NCBI GenBank assembly: GCA_045133615.1
Contig: JBGUUQ010000087.1
Span: 1 to 64,000 of the forward strand
Direction: 5' to 3'
Origin: M3 sp045133615
GTDB lineage: Bacteria > Bacteroidota > Bacteroidia > Bacteroidales > Muribaculaceae
Length of the DNA stretch: 64,000 nucleotides
This document shows, piece after piece, positions 53,197 to 61,686 of this stretch. Positions within the stretch are counted from its first letter, which is position 1; the number at the start of each line of letters is the position of its first letter. The notes beneath the pieces were generated by a model that did no database searches, had not been told where the DNA came from, and worked only from the letters and a program-made list of their open reading frames with translations. Both the position numbers and the translations under genes were made by a program.

Positions 53197-54258
53197 CTAT
53201 CGTTTTGCGCCGAAGAGGTAATGGGCCAATAGGGGACTGGTGCGGAGTGCTTCGCTGACAAAGAGGCAGGCGGCGACAATGATGGCAGCGACGGTAAAGG
53301 AGACGGCAAAGCGTGTAATCGCCATGCTTTCTGGGTCGATGAAGGGGGAGAGGTATTGCAGGCTGTGGCTGCGGATGTCGGGGATGAAAAAGTAGTGGAG
53401 CATGTAGATGTCGAGTGTGCGACGCCCGACAAAGCGCATCACCCGACTCAATTTGGCACCGGTCGCAAAAAAGGCTTCTTTGCTCATAAAGAAGGTGAAT
53501 ACAAACAGCAGACCTGCATATCGAACTATTGTGCCACAGACTACAATATAAGTCAAGGGCATGGCGTGTTTGAAATCTTTATTGAAATTCAACAACAGGC
53601 AACCGACAAAGGTGAGAATCACGATGGTGCGGAATCCATTATTTTTTATGCAGCTCATAAACAGCCGGCTGTATTTATGGCATAATATCCCGAATGCAAA
53701 AAATTGGAAATATTTAACCAGTTCGATTATCTCCAATGTCGTCAACCACTGCCCTTTGACACCGACCAAAAATGCACAGATGATCGACAACACCACCAAA
53801 CCGCAATCGACGACTTTGTCGGAGGTGTAGCAACCAATCAACGACAGAGTGAAATAGAGCAGGAACATTTCAAACAGGACAATCGTGAACCAATATTCGT
53901 CGAATCCGGTATTCAAAAACTGTAAAGGATTGTCGCCTCTAAAAGTTCTCAAAATCAAATAGAAAACGGCAGTAGGGAGGAGCTGAACCAAGGCTTTTTT
54001 ACGCAAATTTTTGGCGTAAAAACTAACATTCCATCGCTCTACGGCTTTGTATGCGATGTAACCGCTTATAAAAAAGAATGTAGGCATACGAAATGACATG
54101 AGAATAGAATTAATCACACCATTATATGCCTCTATGCCATAGGTGACACATTCCACATGCCAAAAGACGACCAAAAACATTGTGAATCCTCGGAGGGCAT
54201 CGATATAACCGATTCGGTCTCCTCCGGACAATCTATCAGCGGCGACGTCTATGCTCAT
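53197..54258 (-). CDS. Acyltransferase family 3 membrane protein (paralogue 2)
   Basis: The protein has 353 residues with about ten membrane segments and the same signature as paralogue 1 (RIGYIDALRGFTMFLVV). The two share length, start region (LSGGxRIxYIDALRGFTMF) and end (PLLAHYLFGAKR), so they arose by tandem duplication. Here the start has GGAGGAGAC in place of the G9 tract. The acceptor is unknown. No clear promoter was found upstream. Confidence 0.82.
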   Translation of the reverse strand: MSIDVAADRLSGGDRIGYIDALRGFTMFLVVFWHVECVTYGIEAYNGVINSILMSFRMPTFFFISGYIAYKAVERWNVSFYAKNLRKKALVQLLPTAVFYLILRTFRGDNPLQFLNTGFDEYWFTIVLFEMFLLYFTLSLIGCYTSDKVVDCGLVVLSIICAFLVGVKGQWLTTLEIIELVKYFQFFAFGILCHKYSRLFMSCIKNNGFRTIVILTFVGCLLLNFNKDFKHAMPLTYIVVCGTIVRYAGLLFVFTFFMSKEAFFATGAKLSRVMRFVGRRTLDIYMLHYFFIPDIRSHSLQYLSPFIDPESMAITRFAVSFTVAAIIVAACLFVSEALRTSPLLAHYLFGAKR

Positions 54259-54313
54259 TGATATATTGATATATTATTTGATGATTATCGGATAAGCGTA
54301 TATTCGGGGGAAT

Positions 54314-54354
54314 CAAAAAAACAGAGAGGTTGCATCAACTCTGATACAACCTCT
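54314..54354 (-). terminator. Terminator of the tRNA-Asn pair
   Basis: AGAGGTTG and CAACCTCT (54325-54332 and 54347-54354) form the stem; seven A on the + strand give the T-run on the - strand. Confidence 0.85.
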
Positions 54355-54358
54355 TTTG

Positions 54359-54432
54359 CGCTTCAGGATGGGCTTGAACCAACGACCCCCTGATTAACAG
54401 TCAGGTGCTCTAACCAACTGAGCTACTGAAGC
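54359..54432 (-). tRNA. tRNA-Asn(GTT), copy 1
   Basis: The cloverleaf is complete: acceptor GCTTCAG/CTGAAGC, D arm, anticodon loop CTGTTAA (anticodon GTT) and T arm with TTCAAGC. The discriminator is G and CCA is not encoded. The T stem has one T-T mismatch. The next copy is 16 bp upstream on the same strand. Confidence 0.95.
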
Positions 54433-54448
54433 AGTCTGTCTTTTTTTG

Positions 54449-54522
54449 CGCTTCAAGATGGGCTTGAACCAACGACCCCCTGATTAACAGTCAGGTGCTC
54501 TAACCAACTGAGCTATTGAAGC
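54449..54522 (-). tRNA. tRNA-Asn(GTT), copy 2
   Basis: It is nearly identical to copy 1, with the same T-T mismatch in the T stem. One acceptor pair differs by a compensated change (GCTTCAA/TTGAAGC against GCTTCAG/CTGAAGC). It is presumably the first in a two-tRNA transcript. Confidence 0.95.
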
Positions 54523-54698
54523 AGTTGCTATCTCTTTTGGAGAATTGCGCTGCAAAATTAATGGCAAATTTCGAAATATGCAACAACTTTCATAAAAAAC
54601 TTCACGAAATAAATGATTTTAATGCATTTTTGAGGCTTTTTCGCAGTGCAATATGGTATTTATTGCTTACCTTAGCGTTCCAATTTCTGATAATAATA

Positions 54699-56375
54699 AT
54701 GAGACGACTCACATTTGCACTACGAATCATAGCAGTAGCGGCAATCATACTTACCGCCGCGACCGTCACAGTTGCCGCCACCCGCAGCGACAAGGCTGAA
54801 ATATCCCGCAATCTCAATATATTCAATTCGATATACAAAGAGTTGCAAACGTTTTATGTAGATACAATCGACGCAGAAAAGTCGATAAACACGGCAATCA
54901 ATGCCATGCTTAACGATATAGACCCCTATACGGAATATATCTCGGCGAAGGACCAAGATGAATTTATGACAATGTCGACCGGCGAATACGGCGGTATCGG
55001 CTCTTATATAATGGAGCATAACGGAAAGGTGTTGATTTCGGAACCGTATGAGGGATGTCCGGCACAACAAGCGGGTCTACGCGCCGGCGACCATATAATA
55101 ATGATAGACAATGATACGGTGACAGGGTGGCGCAGTTCGCAAGTGAGCGAACGCCTTAAAGGACAGGCCGGAACGCAGCTTCGTGTCACGGTGAATCGTC
55201 CATACGCAGAGGATTCGATTCTTACGTTTGACCTCACCCGCAGGAAAATTCAAGTGCCATCGGTGCCTTATTATGCCGTGGTGAAGGAAAATATAGGATA
55301 TATCTATCTCACTTCGTTTACCGACAAGTCGGCAAATGAGGTGCGCGACGCATTGGTGGAGCTGAAAAAGGATCCGAGAGTGAAGTCGATAGTGCTCGAC
55401 CTACGCGGGAATGGCGGAGGACTGCTTGAAGCGGCAGTGAAAATCGTGAGCTATTTCGTGCCGAAGAATACCGAGGTGCTTCGCACACGCGGCAAAGATA
55501 TTCTGAATGAAAAGGTGTATAAAACGACATCGGCACCAATCGACACCAAAATACCTCTTGCGGTGCTTATCGACGGAGGGTCGGCATCGGCAGCCGAAAT
55601 CGTGGCCGGTTCGCTTCAAGATCTCGACCGCGCCGTAATAATCGGAGCACGTTCGTATGGAAAAGGATTGGTGCAAACCACGCGACAGTTGCCATACGAC
55701 GGACTTCTGAAGGTGACTGTATCGAAGTATTATATACCGAGCGGTCGATTGATTCAAGCCATAGATTACTCGCATCGCAATCCCGACGGCACAGTAGCCC
55801 GAATACCCGACAGCCTGACGAATGTGTTCAAGACAGTGCATGGTCGCGAGGTGCGCGACGGAGGGGGTATCACTCCGGATGTAAAACTCACTTATCCCGC
55901 CGCCAACCGCCTTACATATAATATATATCGCGATAATTGGGCGTTTAATTTTGCCACCCGCTACGCAGCCGAACACCCGACAATCGCACCGGCGGAGGAG
56001 TTTGAAATAACAGATGAAATATTTGAATCATTCAAGCAATCGATAGATCCAGATAAGTTCCAGTATGACAAAGTGTGCGAAACGGGACTTAAGGCGCTGC
56101 GCGAACTTGTAGACAACGAAGGGTATATGAACGACAGCGTAAAAGCCCAATTTACCGCCTTGGAGGGAATGCTGAAGCATGATTTGGAACATGACCTGAA
56201 TGTGAACCGCAAAGCAATCGAGGAGATTCTTGCACCGGAAATATCAAAACGCTACTACTATCAACGCGGTGAAATCATAGAGAATCTGAAGCGCGACATT
56301 ACCCTCGACAGTGCCGCATCGGTGCTCAACAATCAGGCGGCATATCTCAAGATATTGTCACCATCAACGAAATAA
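54699..56375 (+). CDS. S41 family C-terminal processing peptidase
   Basis: From ATG 54699 (MRRLTFALRIIAVAAIIL) the protein has 558 residues; the frame runs upstream through the tRNA, so the earlier start is rejected. A signal or anchor helix comes first, then a PDZ domain (GGIGSYIMEHNGKVLISEP...GLRAGDHII) and the S41 protease core with the catalytic Ser in DGGSASAAEI and Lys in SYGKGLVQT. It acts in the periplasm on C-terminal ends of proteins. mfd follows 12 bp later. Confidence 0.9.
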   Translation: MRRLTFALRIIAVAAIILTAATVTVAATRSDKAEISRNLNIFNSIYKELQTFYVDTIDAEKSINTAINAMLNDIDPYTEYISAKDQDEFMTMSTGEYGGIGSYIMEHNGKVLISEPYEGCPAQQAGLRAGDHIIMIDNDTVTGWRSSQVSERLKGQAGTQLRVTVNRPYAEDSILTFDLTRRKIQVPSVPYYAVVKENIGYIYLTSFTDKSANEVRDALVELKKDPRVKSIVLDLRGNGGGLLEAAVKIVSYFVPKNTEVLRTRGKDILNEKVYKTTSAPIDTKIPLAVLIDGGSASAAEIVAGSLQDLDRAVIIGARSYGKGLVQTTRQLPYDGLLKVTVSKYYIPSGRLIQAIDYSHRNPDGTVARIPDSLTNVFKTVHGREVRDGGGITPDVKLTYPAANRLTYNIYRDNWAFNFATRYAAEHPTIAPAEEFEITDEIFESFKQSIDPDKFQYDKVCETGLKALRELVDNEGYMNDSVKAQFTALEGMLKHDLEHDLNVNRKAIEEILAPEISKRYYYQRGEIIENLKRDITLDSAASVLNNQAAYLKILSPSTK

Positions 56376-56387
56376 CCGAATCAAGCA

Positions 56388-59300
56388 ATGGATATAGCCG
56401 AGCTTTGTCGACAGTTTCTATCGCTACAACGTCGCAAGGCACTTGACAGTGCACTATCAAACAAAAAGGCCGACCAAGTGTCGCTTTACGGGCTTGCCGG
56501 CTCGTCGGCGGCAATGCTTTTTGCAGCACTACCGAAGCGCAACGAGCCTATAATCATTGTGGGAGATTCGCTCGACGATGCGGGGTATCTGTATCACGAC
56601 ATCTCACGCATACTCGGCGAAGAGTCGGTGTTGATGTTTCCATCGGGATATAAGCGCGACATCAAATACGGACAACCGGACCCGCCATCGCAGATATTGC
56701 GCACGGAGGCCCTCAACTGTTGGCACTCCGAAAATCGCCCTCACTATGTGGTGACTTATCCCGAAGCATTGGCTGAACGAGTGGCATCTCGCGAGACAAT
56801 TGACCGCCACACAATCAAATTTAAGGTAGGGGAGACGGTCGACCTGATTAAGGCGGAGAAATGGTTGCGCGAAAACGGATTTGAAGAGGTGGACTATGTG
56901 TATGAACCGGGACATTTCGCCGTGAGAGGTTCGATACTCGACATATTCGGCTACAGCCATGAATTGCCGTTTCGCATAGATTTTTTCGGAAATGAAATAG
57001 ACTCGATACGCACGTTTAACATCGAGACACAGCTATCGGAACAACGAATGACCGAGATAGCCGTCACATCAAATGTGGCAAGCCATTCGCGCGGAGAGTC
57101 GCTACTCAAATTCATAGGTCGCGATACGATAATCTGCATGCGAGATGCCGCCTATACGGCAGAACGCGTCAAAGCGGTGGCAGCAGAGACGTTTTCGGAC
57201 AGTGCGGTGATAGCCGATGAGGGGGACCGCAATGCGATGAATCAAGTGGTGGATGCAGATGAATTTGCCGCCGACCTCGCAAAGTTCAAACAGGTGCATT
57301 TCACGGCAGCAGCCACTGCGCCAACGGCAGCAAAAGCCGCAATCGATTTCGGCTGCACACCGCAAGGTATATACCACAAGAATTTCGATCTTATCAGCGA
57401 ATCGTTCACCAATCTTCTCAATGACGGATATACGCTTTTCATATTAAGCGACTCGGACAAGCAGACGGAACGTTTGCGCGTGATATTTGCCGATAGAGGC
57501 GACAAGATAGAGTTTTCGCCCATAATCACAGCGTTGCATGAGGGATTTGTGGACCATCAACAGAAACGATGCGTATTCACAGACCACCAGATTTTCGACC
57601 GTTTCCACAAATACAATCTTAAAAGCGACCGCGCCCGGTCGGGCAAACTCGCACTTTCGCTCAAGGAGTTGAGTTCGATAGAGGTCGGAGACTATATTGT
57701 CCATGTGGACCACGGAGTGGGAAAATTTGCGGGAATATTTCGCACCAATGTCAACGGGCGTACACAAGAGATGATAAAACTCGTCTACCTGAATGACGAT
57801 ATAATCTTCGTGTCAATCCACTCACTGCACAAACTCGCGAAATATCGCGGGAAGGAGGGTGTGGAGCCTCGCATAAACAAACTTGGGTCGGGTGCATGGA
57901 ACAAGGTGAAGGAGCGTACCAAATCGAAACTCAAAGATATAGCCCGCGACCTGATAAAGCTATATGCCGCCCGCAAAGATGAGAAGGGATTTGCCTATTC
58001 GCCGGATTCGTATCTGCAACAGGAGCTTGAAGCATCGTTTATCTATGAGGATACTCCCGACCAACTTCGCGCCACACAGGAGGTGAAGGCGGATATGGAG
58101 AGCGAACGACCGATGGACCGACTTATCTGCGGCGATGTGGGATTCGGCAAAACGGAGGTGGCCATACGCGCTGCATTCAAAGCGGCTACCGACGGGAAGC
58201 AGACGGCAGTACTTGTGCCCACTACGGTGCTTGCATACCAACATTTCAATACGTTCAAAGACCGCCTGAAAGAGCTTCCGGTGCGAGTAGACTATATCTC
58301 CCGCGCCCGTACAGCCAAACAGGTGAAACAAATACTCGCCGACCTCGCCGAAGGCAAAATAGATATACTCATAGGCACACACAAGCTCATCGGCAAGGAT
58401 GTGAAGTTCAAGGATTTGGGACTGCTTATTGTGGATGAGGAGCAAAAGTTTGGTGTTGCGGTAAAAGAGAAGTTGAAGCAAATAAAGGTCAATGTGGACA
58501 CGCTGACAATGTCGGCAACACCGATACCCCGCACACTTCAGTTTTCGCTGATGGGCGCACGCGATCTATCGGCTATCACCACTCCGCCAGCCAACCGCTA
58601 CCCAATCGTCACGTCGGTGAATGCCCTTAACGATGATATTCTTCTCGAAGCCATCAATTTCGAGATGTCGCGCAACGGGCAGGTGTTTATCGTGAATCCG
58701 CGTATCGAGGGGCTTTACGATATGGAGGCTACGGTGCGCCGACTTGTGCCTGATGCCCGGACAATAGTGGGACACGGGCAGATGCCACCGGAGAAATTGG
58801 AGAAGGCAATCATTGATTTCGCCAATCATGACTATGATGTGCTTCTCGCCACGACGATAATAGAAAGCGGCATAGATATGCCGAATGTCAATACGATAAT
58901 AATAAACGATGCGCATAAGTTCGGATTGAGCGAGTTGCACCAACTTCGCGGCAGAGTGGGGCGCAGTTCGCGCAAGGCGTTCTGCTATCTGATGGTTCCG
59001 CCACACAATCCGCTCACCCCCGTGGCTCGTCGCCGCTTGCAAGCAATCGAGAGTTTTGCGGACTTGGGCAGCGGAATACATATCGCAATGCAGGACCTCG
59101 ATATTCGCGGGGCGGGCAATCTGCTTGGTGCGGAACAATCGGGCTTCATTGCGGATTTGGGGTATGAAACGTATCAAAAGATTCTCAAAGAGGCTGTGAT
59201 GGAGTTGAAGACGGAGGAGTTTTCGGATACGTTGACGGCATCGGACGGCACGGAGGAGATGGAGTATGTGAACGATTGCATAATCGAAAGCGATATGGAG

Positions 59301-59732
59301 CTGTTGCTACCGGCGACATACGTGCCACAAGACAGCGAGCGCATCGCCCTGTACCAAGAACTCGACAGTATAGAGCGCGAAACGGATCTTATGGCGTTTC
59401 GCTCTCGTCTGGAAGACCGATTCGGAAAAATACCGACAGTAACGGCTGAATTGCTCCGAATACCTCGCCTGCGACGTCTTGCCCGACAACTCGGAATAGA
59501 GAAGGTGACACTGAAACAGGAGACGATGTTTCTCTACTTTGTGGATGAGTCGAACAAGGCTTATTATCAATCGCCCATGTTCGGCAAGTTGCTGAATTAT
59601 TTGCAGCAAAACGCTCGTCGCTGTCGCATACGCGAGAAAAATTCACGCCGGAGCTTTGCCATAGCGAATGTTCCGACAGTGGAGGAGGCTGTGGCTATTC
59701 TTGCATCAATTCCGGAACTTGAGTCGATATAA
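56388..59732 (+). CDS. mfd: Transcription-repair coupling factor Mfd
   Basis: The protein has 1114 residues. The N-terminal UvrB-like part has FPSGYKRDIKYGQPDPPSQI; the RNA polymerase-interacting domain is at about 430-520 (SSIEVGDYIVHVDHGVGKF); the translocase has Walker A GDVGFGKTE, DEEQKFG (DEExQ) and the RecG-like motif TATPIPRTL; the C-terminal TRCF domain follows. It removes stalled RNA polymerase and recruits UvrA. It forms a two-gene run with the S41 protease. Confidence 0.97.
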   Translation: MDIAELCRQFLSLQRRKALDSALSNKKADQVSLYGLAGSSAAMLFAALPKRNEPIIIVGDSLDDAGYLYHDISRILGEESVLMFPSGYKRDIKYGQPDPPSQILRTEALNCWHSENRPHYVVTYPEALAERVASRETIDRHTIKFKVGETVDLIKAEKWLRENGFEEVDYVYEPGHFAVRGSILDIFGYSHELPFRIDFFGNEIDSIRTFNIETQLSEQRMTEIAVTSNVASHSRGESLLKFIGRDTIICMRDAAYTAERVKAVAAETFSDSAVIADEGDRNAMNQVVDADEFAADLAKFKQVHFTAAATAPTAAKAAIDFGCTPQGIYHKNFDLISESFTNLLNDGYTLFILSDSDKQTERLRVIFADRGDKIEFSPIITALHEGFVDHQQKRCVFTDHQIFDRFHKYNLKSDRARSGKLALSLKELSSIEVGDYIVHVDHGVGKFAGIFRTNVNGRTQEMIKLVYLNDDIIFVSIHSLHKLAKYRGKEGVEPRINKLGSGAWNKVKERTKSKLKDIARDLIKLYAARKDEKGFAYSPDSYLQQELEASFIYEDTPDQLRATQEVKADMESERPMDRLICGDVGFGKTEVAIRAAFKAATDGKQTAVLVPTTVLAYQHFNTFKDRLKELPVRVDYISRARTAKQVKQILADLAEGKIDILIGTHKLIGKDVKFKDLGLLIVDEEQKFGVAVKEKLKQIKVNVDTLTMSATPIPRTLQFSLMGARDLSAITTPPANRYPIVTSVNALNDDILLEAINFEMSRNGQVFIVNPRIEGLYDMEATVRRLVPDARTIVGHGQMPPEKLEKAIIDFANHDYDVLLATTIIESGIDMPNVNTIIINDAHKFGLSELHQLRGRVGRSSRKAFCYLMVPPHNPLTPVARRRLQAIESFADLGSGIHIAMQDLDIRGAGNLLGAEQSGFIADLGYETYQKILKEAVMELKTEEFSDTLTASDGTEEMEYVNDCIIESDMELLLPATYVPQDSERIALYQELDSIERETDLMAFRSRLEDRFGKIPTVTAELLRIPRLRRLARQLGIEKVTLKQETMFLYFVDESNKAYYQSPMFGKLLNYLQQNARRCRIREKNSRRSFAIANVPTVEEAVAILASIPELESI

Positions 59733-59744
59733 CGCCGGATTTTT

Positions 59745-59859
59745 TGCAAATTATCGGAATTCAGAGGGCCATATTCTGCAAAATATCGGAATTCAGAAGC
59801 CGATTTCTTGCAGAATATCGGAATTCAGACATTATTTTTCTGCAAAATATCGGAATTCA
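59745..59859 (+). repeat. Array of four 19-bp direct repeats, exact 32-bp period
   Basis: The cores TGCAAAATATCGGAATTCA or close variants start at 59745, 59777, 59809 and 59841, with 13-bp spacers. Copies 2 and 4 are identical; copies 1 and 3 differ by one base each. Each spacer begins GA. The array lies between mfd and the AAA ATPase gene, ending 46 bp before its ATG. It is too short for a CRISPR array and looks like a multi-site binding region. Confidence 0.85.
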
Positions 59860-59905
59860 CGAAATTATTTACTACCTTTATGCCGTATAAATCAACCGAA
59901 TAGCT

Positions 59906-61207
59906 ATGATAGACGAAAAAACATTACTTCAAGTGCTCGCAGAGCAGAAAGAAGAGGTGGACAATTACAAGCCAGAGCAATGGGTTGCCCGCAAAGAGGA
60001 GTGTATGTTTGAGTTTGACAGTAAGCTGGCTCAAGTGGTAATCGGAATCCGTCGCAGTGGCAAATCCACTCTATGCCATAAGGTGCTGAAAGAGCACGGA
60101 GTCCGCTACGGCTATGCCAACCTTGATGACGACCGTCTGTCGGGCATGGATGTAAAAGATTTGAATACGCTACTTTCATGCATATATCAGATTTACGGTA
60201 CGGATATTCCTTATCTGTTTTTTGATGAGATTCAAGATGTTGACGGTTGGCATTTATTCGTAAATCGACTATTGCGAACGAATATACACATATTCGTAAC
60301 CGGCAGTAATGCAAAATTGCTAAGCAGCGAACTTGCCACACATCTAACCGGACGATATAATGAAATAAGGCTCTATCCGTTTGCATTTTCAGAATATTGC
60401 AACTATCACAAAATCGACATTTCAAGTATCACGACAAAGGCAGATGCAGAGCGAAAACGCGCATTCATGAGCTATATAATAGACGGAGGGTTTCCTGAAA
60501 TGCAATCCATCCGCAATAAACGCGGCTATGTGCAGAGTCTGATAGATGCGATTTTGCATAAGGATATACAACGTCGCTTCAAGGTCAGAAATATGGATGC
60601 TCTCAAAAAGATAGCATATCACCTGATAAACAATGCCTGCCAATATGTAAACTACGGAGAACTCGGCAAATTACTTAATATATCGGACAAAACGGTAAAA
60701 AAATATGTCGATTACCTACAACAGGCATTTCTAATCCAGCTACTGCCGAAACATTCATATAAGAGTAAAGAGCGTTTGCTCGGCGAAAAGGCATATATGG
60801 TGGATACCGGGCTTGAGAATAACCGCAATTATTCGATGGCAGGGGAAAATGTGGGGTGGCGATTGGAAAATGTGGTCTACCTCGAACTGTTGCGGAGATG
60901 CTCCAAAAACTTTTTGGACGTGTATTACTATCGCCCCGATTCAAGACAAAAGGAGGTGGATTTCGTAGTGTGCAATCAAAATAAGACAGAGGAACTTATC
61001 CAAGTGGCTTACGATATCGAAAATCCGAAAGTCTACGTTCGCGAGACGTCGGCATTAGTGAAAGCAGCCAATGCGCTGCATTGCGATAAACTTACCCTTA
61101 TAGCGTTCACAACTACACGAAACGTAGATGCGGACGGAAAAAAGATTCAAATTTTCTCGGCAATAGATTGGTTGCTCAAAGATTGGCAACAGGAGGAAAA
61201 TCACTAA
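59906..61207 (+). CDS. AAA ATPase with DUF4143 and nuclease-like C-terminus
   Basis: The protein has 433 residues. Walker A GIRRSGKST is at 47-55, Walker B LFFDEIQ at 104-110 and the TGSN sensor at 132-135. A winged-helix-like region follows (YGELGKLLNISDKTVKKYVDYL, about 250-271). The C-terminal part has a PD-(D/E)xK-like pattern: Glu321 or so, VDFV (Asp352) and ELIQV (Glu363, Gln366). The family (AAA_14/DUF4143) has no agreed function. The four-copy repeat array directly upstream could bind its winged helix; both points are inference. Confidence 0.8.
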   Translation: MIDEKTLLQVLAEQKEEVDNYKPEQWVARKEECMFEFDSKLAQVVIGIRRSGKSTLCHKVLKEHGVRYGYANLDDDRLSGMDVKDLNTLLSCIYQIYGTDIPYLFFDEIQDVDGWHLFVNRLLRTNIHIFVTGSNAKLLSSELATHLTGRYNEIRLYPFAFSEYCNYHKIDISSITTKADAERKRAFMSYIIDGGFPEMQSIRNKRGYVQSLIDAILHKDIQRRFKVRNMDALKKIAYHLINNACQYVNYGELGKLLNISDKTVKKYVDYLQQAFLIQLLPKHSYKSKERLLGEKAYMVDTGLENNRNYSMAGENVGWRLENVVYLELLRRCSKNFLDVYYYRPDSRQKEVDFVVCNQNKTEELIQVAYDIENPKVYVRETSALVKAANALHCDKLTLIAFTTTRNVDADGKKIQIFSAIDWLLKDWQQEENH

Positions 61208-61239
61208 AATTGGGTATTGCGGGAGTGGATGAGGATGCG

Positions 61240-61247
61240 TAACTTTG
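61240..61247 (+). promoter_or_regulatory. -7 box TAACTTTG before the His-rich gene
   Basis: It matches the consensus exactly; ATTG about 20 bp upstream may be the -33 element. The start codon lies 30 bp downstream. Confidence 0.5.
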
Positions 61248-61277
61248 CAGCCGAAAAAGGTTAGGATTGTTTAGGTT

Positions 61278-61613
61278 TTGAACAATAACAGAGGACATAT
61301 TTTATCTACGTTGTTTGTGCTGACGGTGTTTTTGGCAAATATCTTCAGTACGACGATCTTTGTCCATACACACGAAATCGACGGTGTGAAGGTGGTACAT
61401 TCGCACCCATTCACAAGCAAAACCCACAATCACTCCACCAATCAATTCGTGGCTCTTCATTTCACAGTGGCGACACAGGGTTTGACGAGCGATGCGGTGA
61501 ATGTGGAGGATGCCGATAGGCTGCTGATAGGGACTGTCTATGTGCAAGTGGCCGACGGTCATGCTTTTTTCACTCCGGATTGCCGGACTCTTCGCGCACC
61601 TCCTTGCTGTTAA
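61278..61613 (+). CDS. His-rich small membrane/periplasmic protein
   Basis: This protein has 111 residues. It uses a TTG start: no ATG occurs upstream in frame or later in the protein. One hydrophobic helix (about 9-27) is followed by a periplasmic stretch rich in His (FVHTHEIDGVKVVHSHPF, then KTHNHSTNQF, and HFT), and ends RAPPCC. The His pattern suggests transition-metal binding. It is followed 73 bp later by a TonB-dependent receptor that also has a His-rich N-terminus, so a joint role in metal uptake is inferred. Confidence 0.6.
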   Translation: MNNNRGHILSTLFVLTVFLANIFSTTIFVHTHEIDGVKVVHSHPFTSKTHNHSTNQFVALHFTVATQGLTSDAVNVEDADRLLIGTVYVQVADGHAFFTPDCRTLRAPPCC

Positions 61614-61686
61614 ATAAACATATGTGTCCGAATCTCTTCTCGGAAAAATTTATTTAACACCAATCATCACACGCGAAAAAAAATCA

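Noticed and set aside
54516..54698. Longer start of the S41 protease gene
   Set aside because: The extension runs through a tRNA gene and precedes a normal signal-anchor start at 54699.
59745..59859. CRISPR-like array
   Set aside because: The repeat is only 19 bp and the spacers 13 bp, spacer sequences are similar in part, and no cas gene lies in the window.
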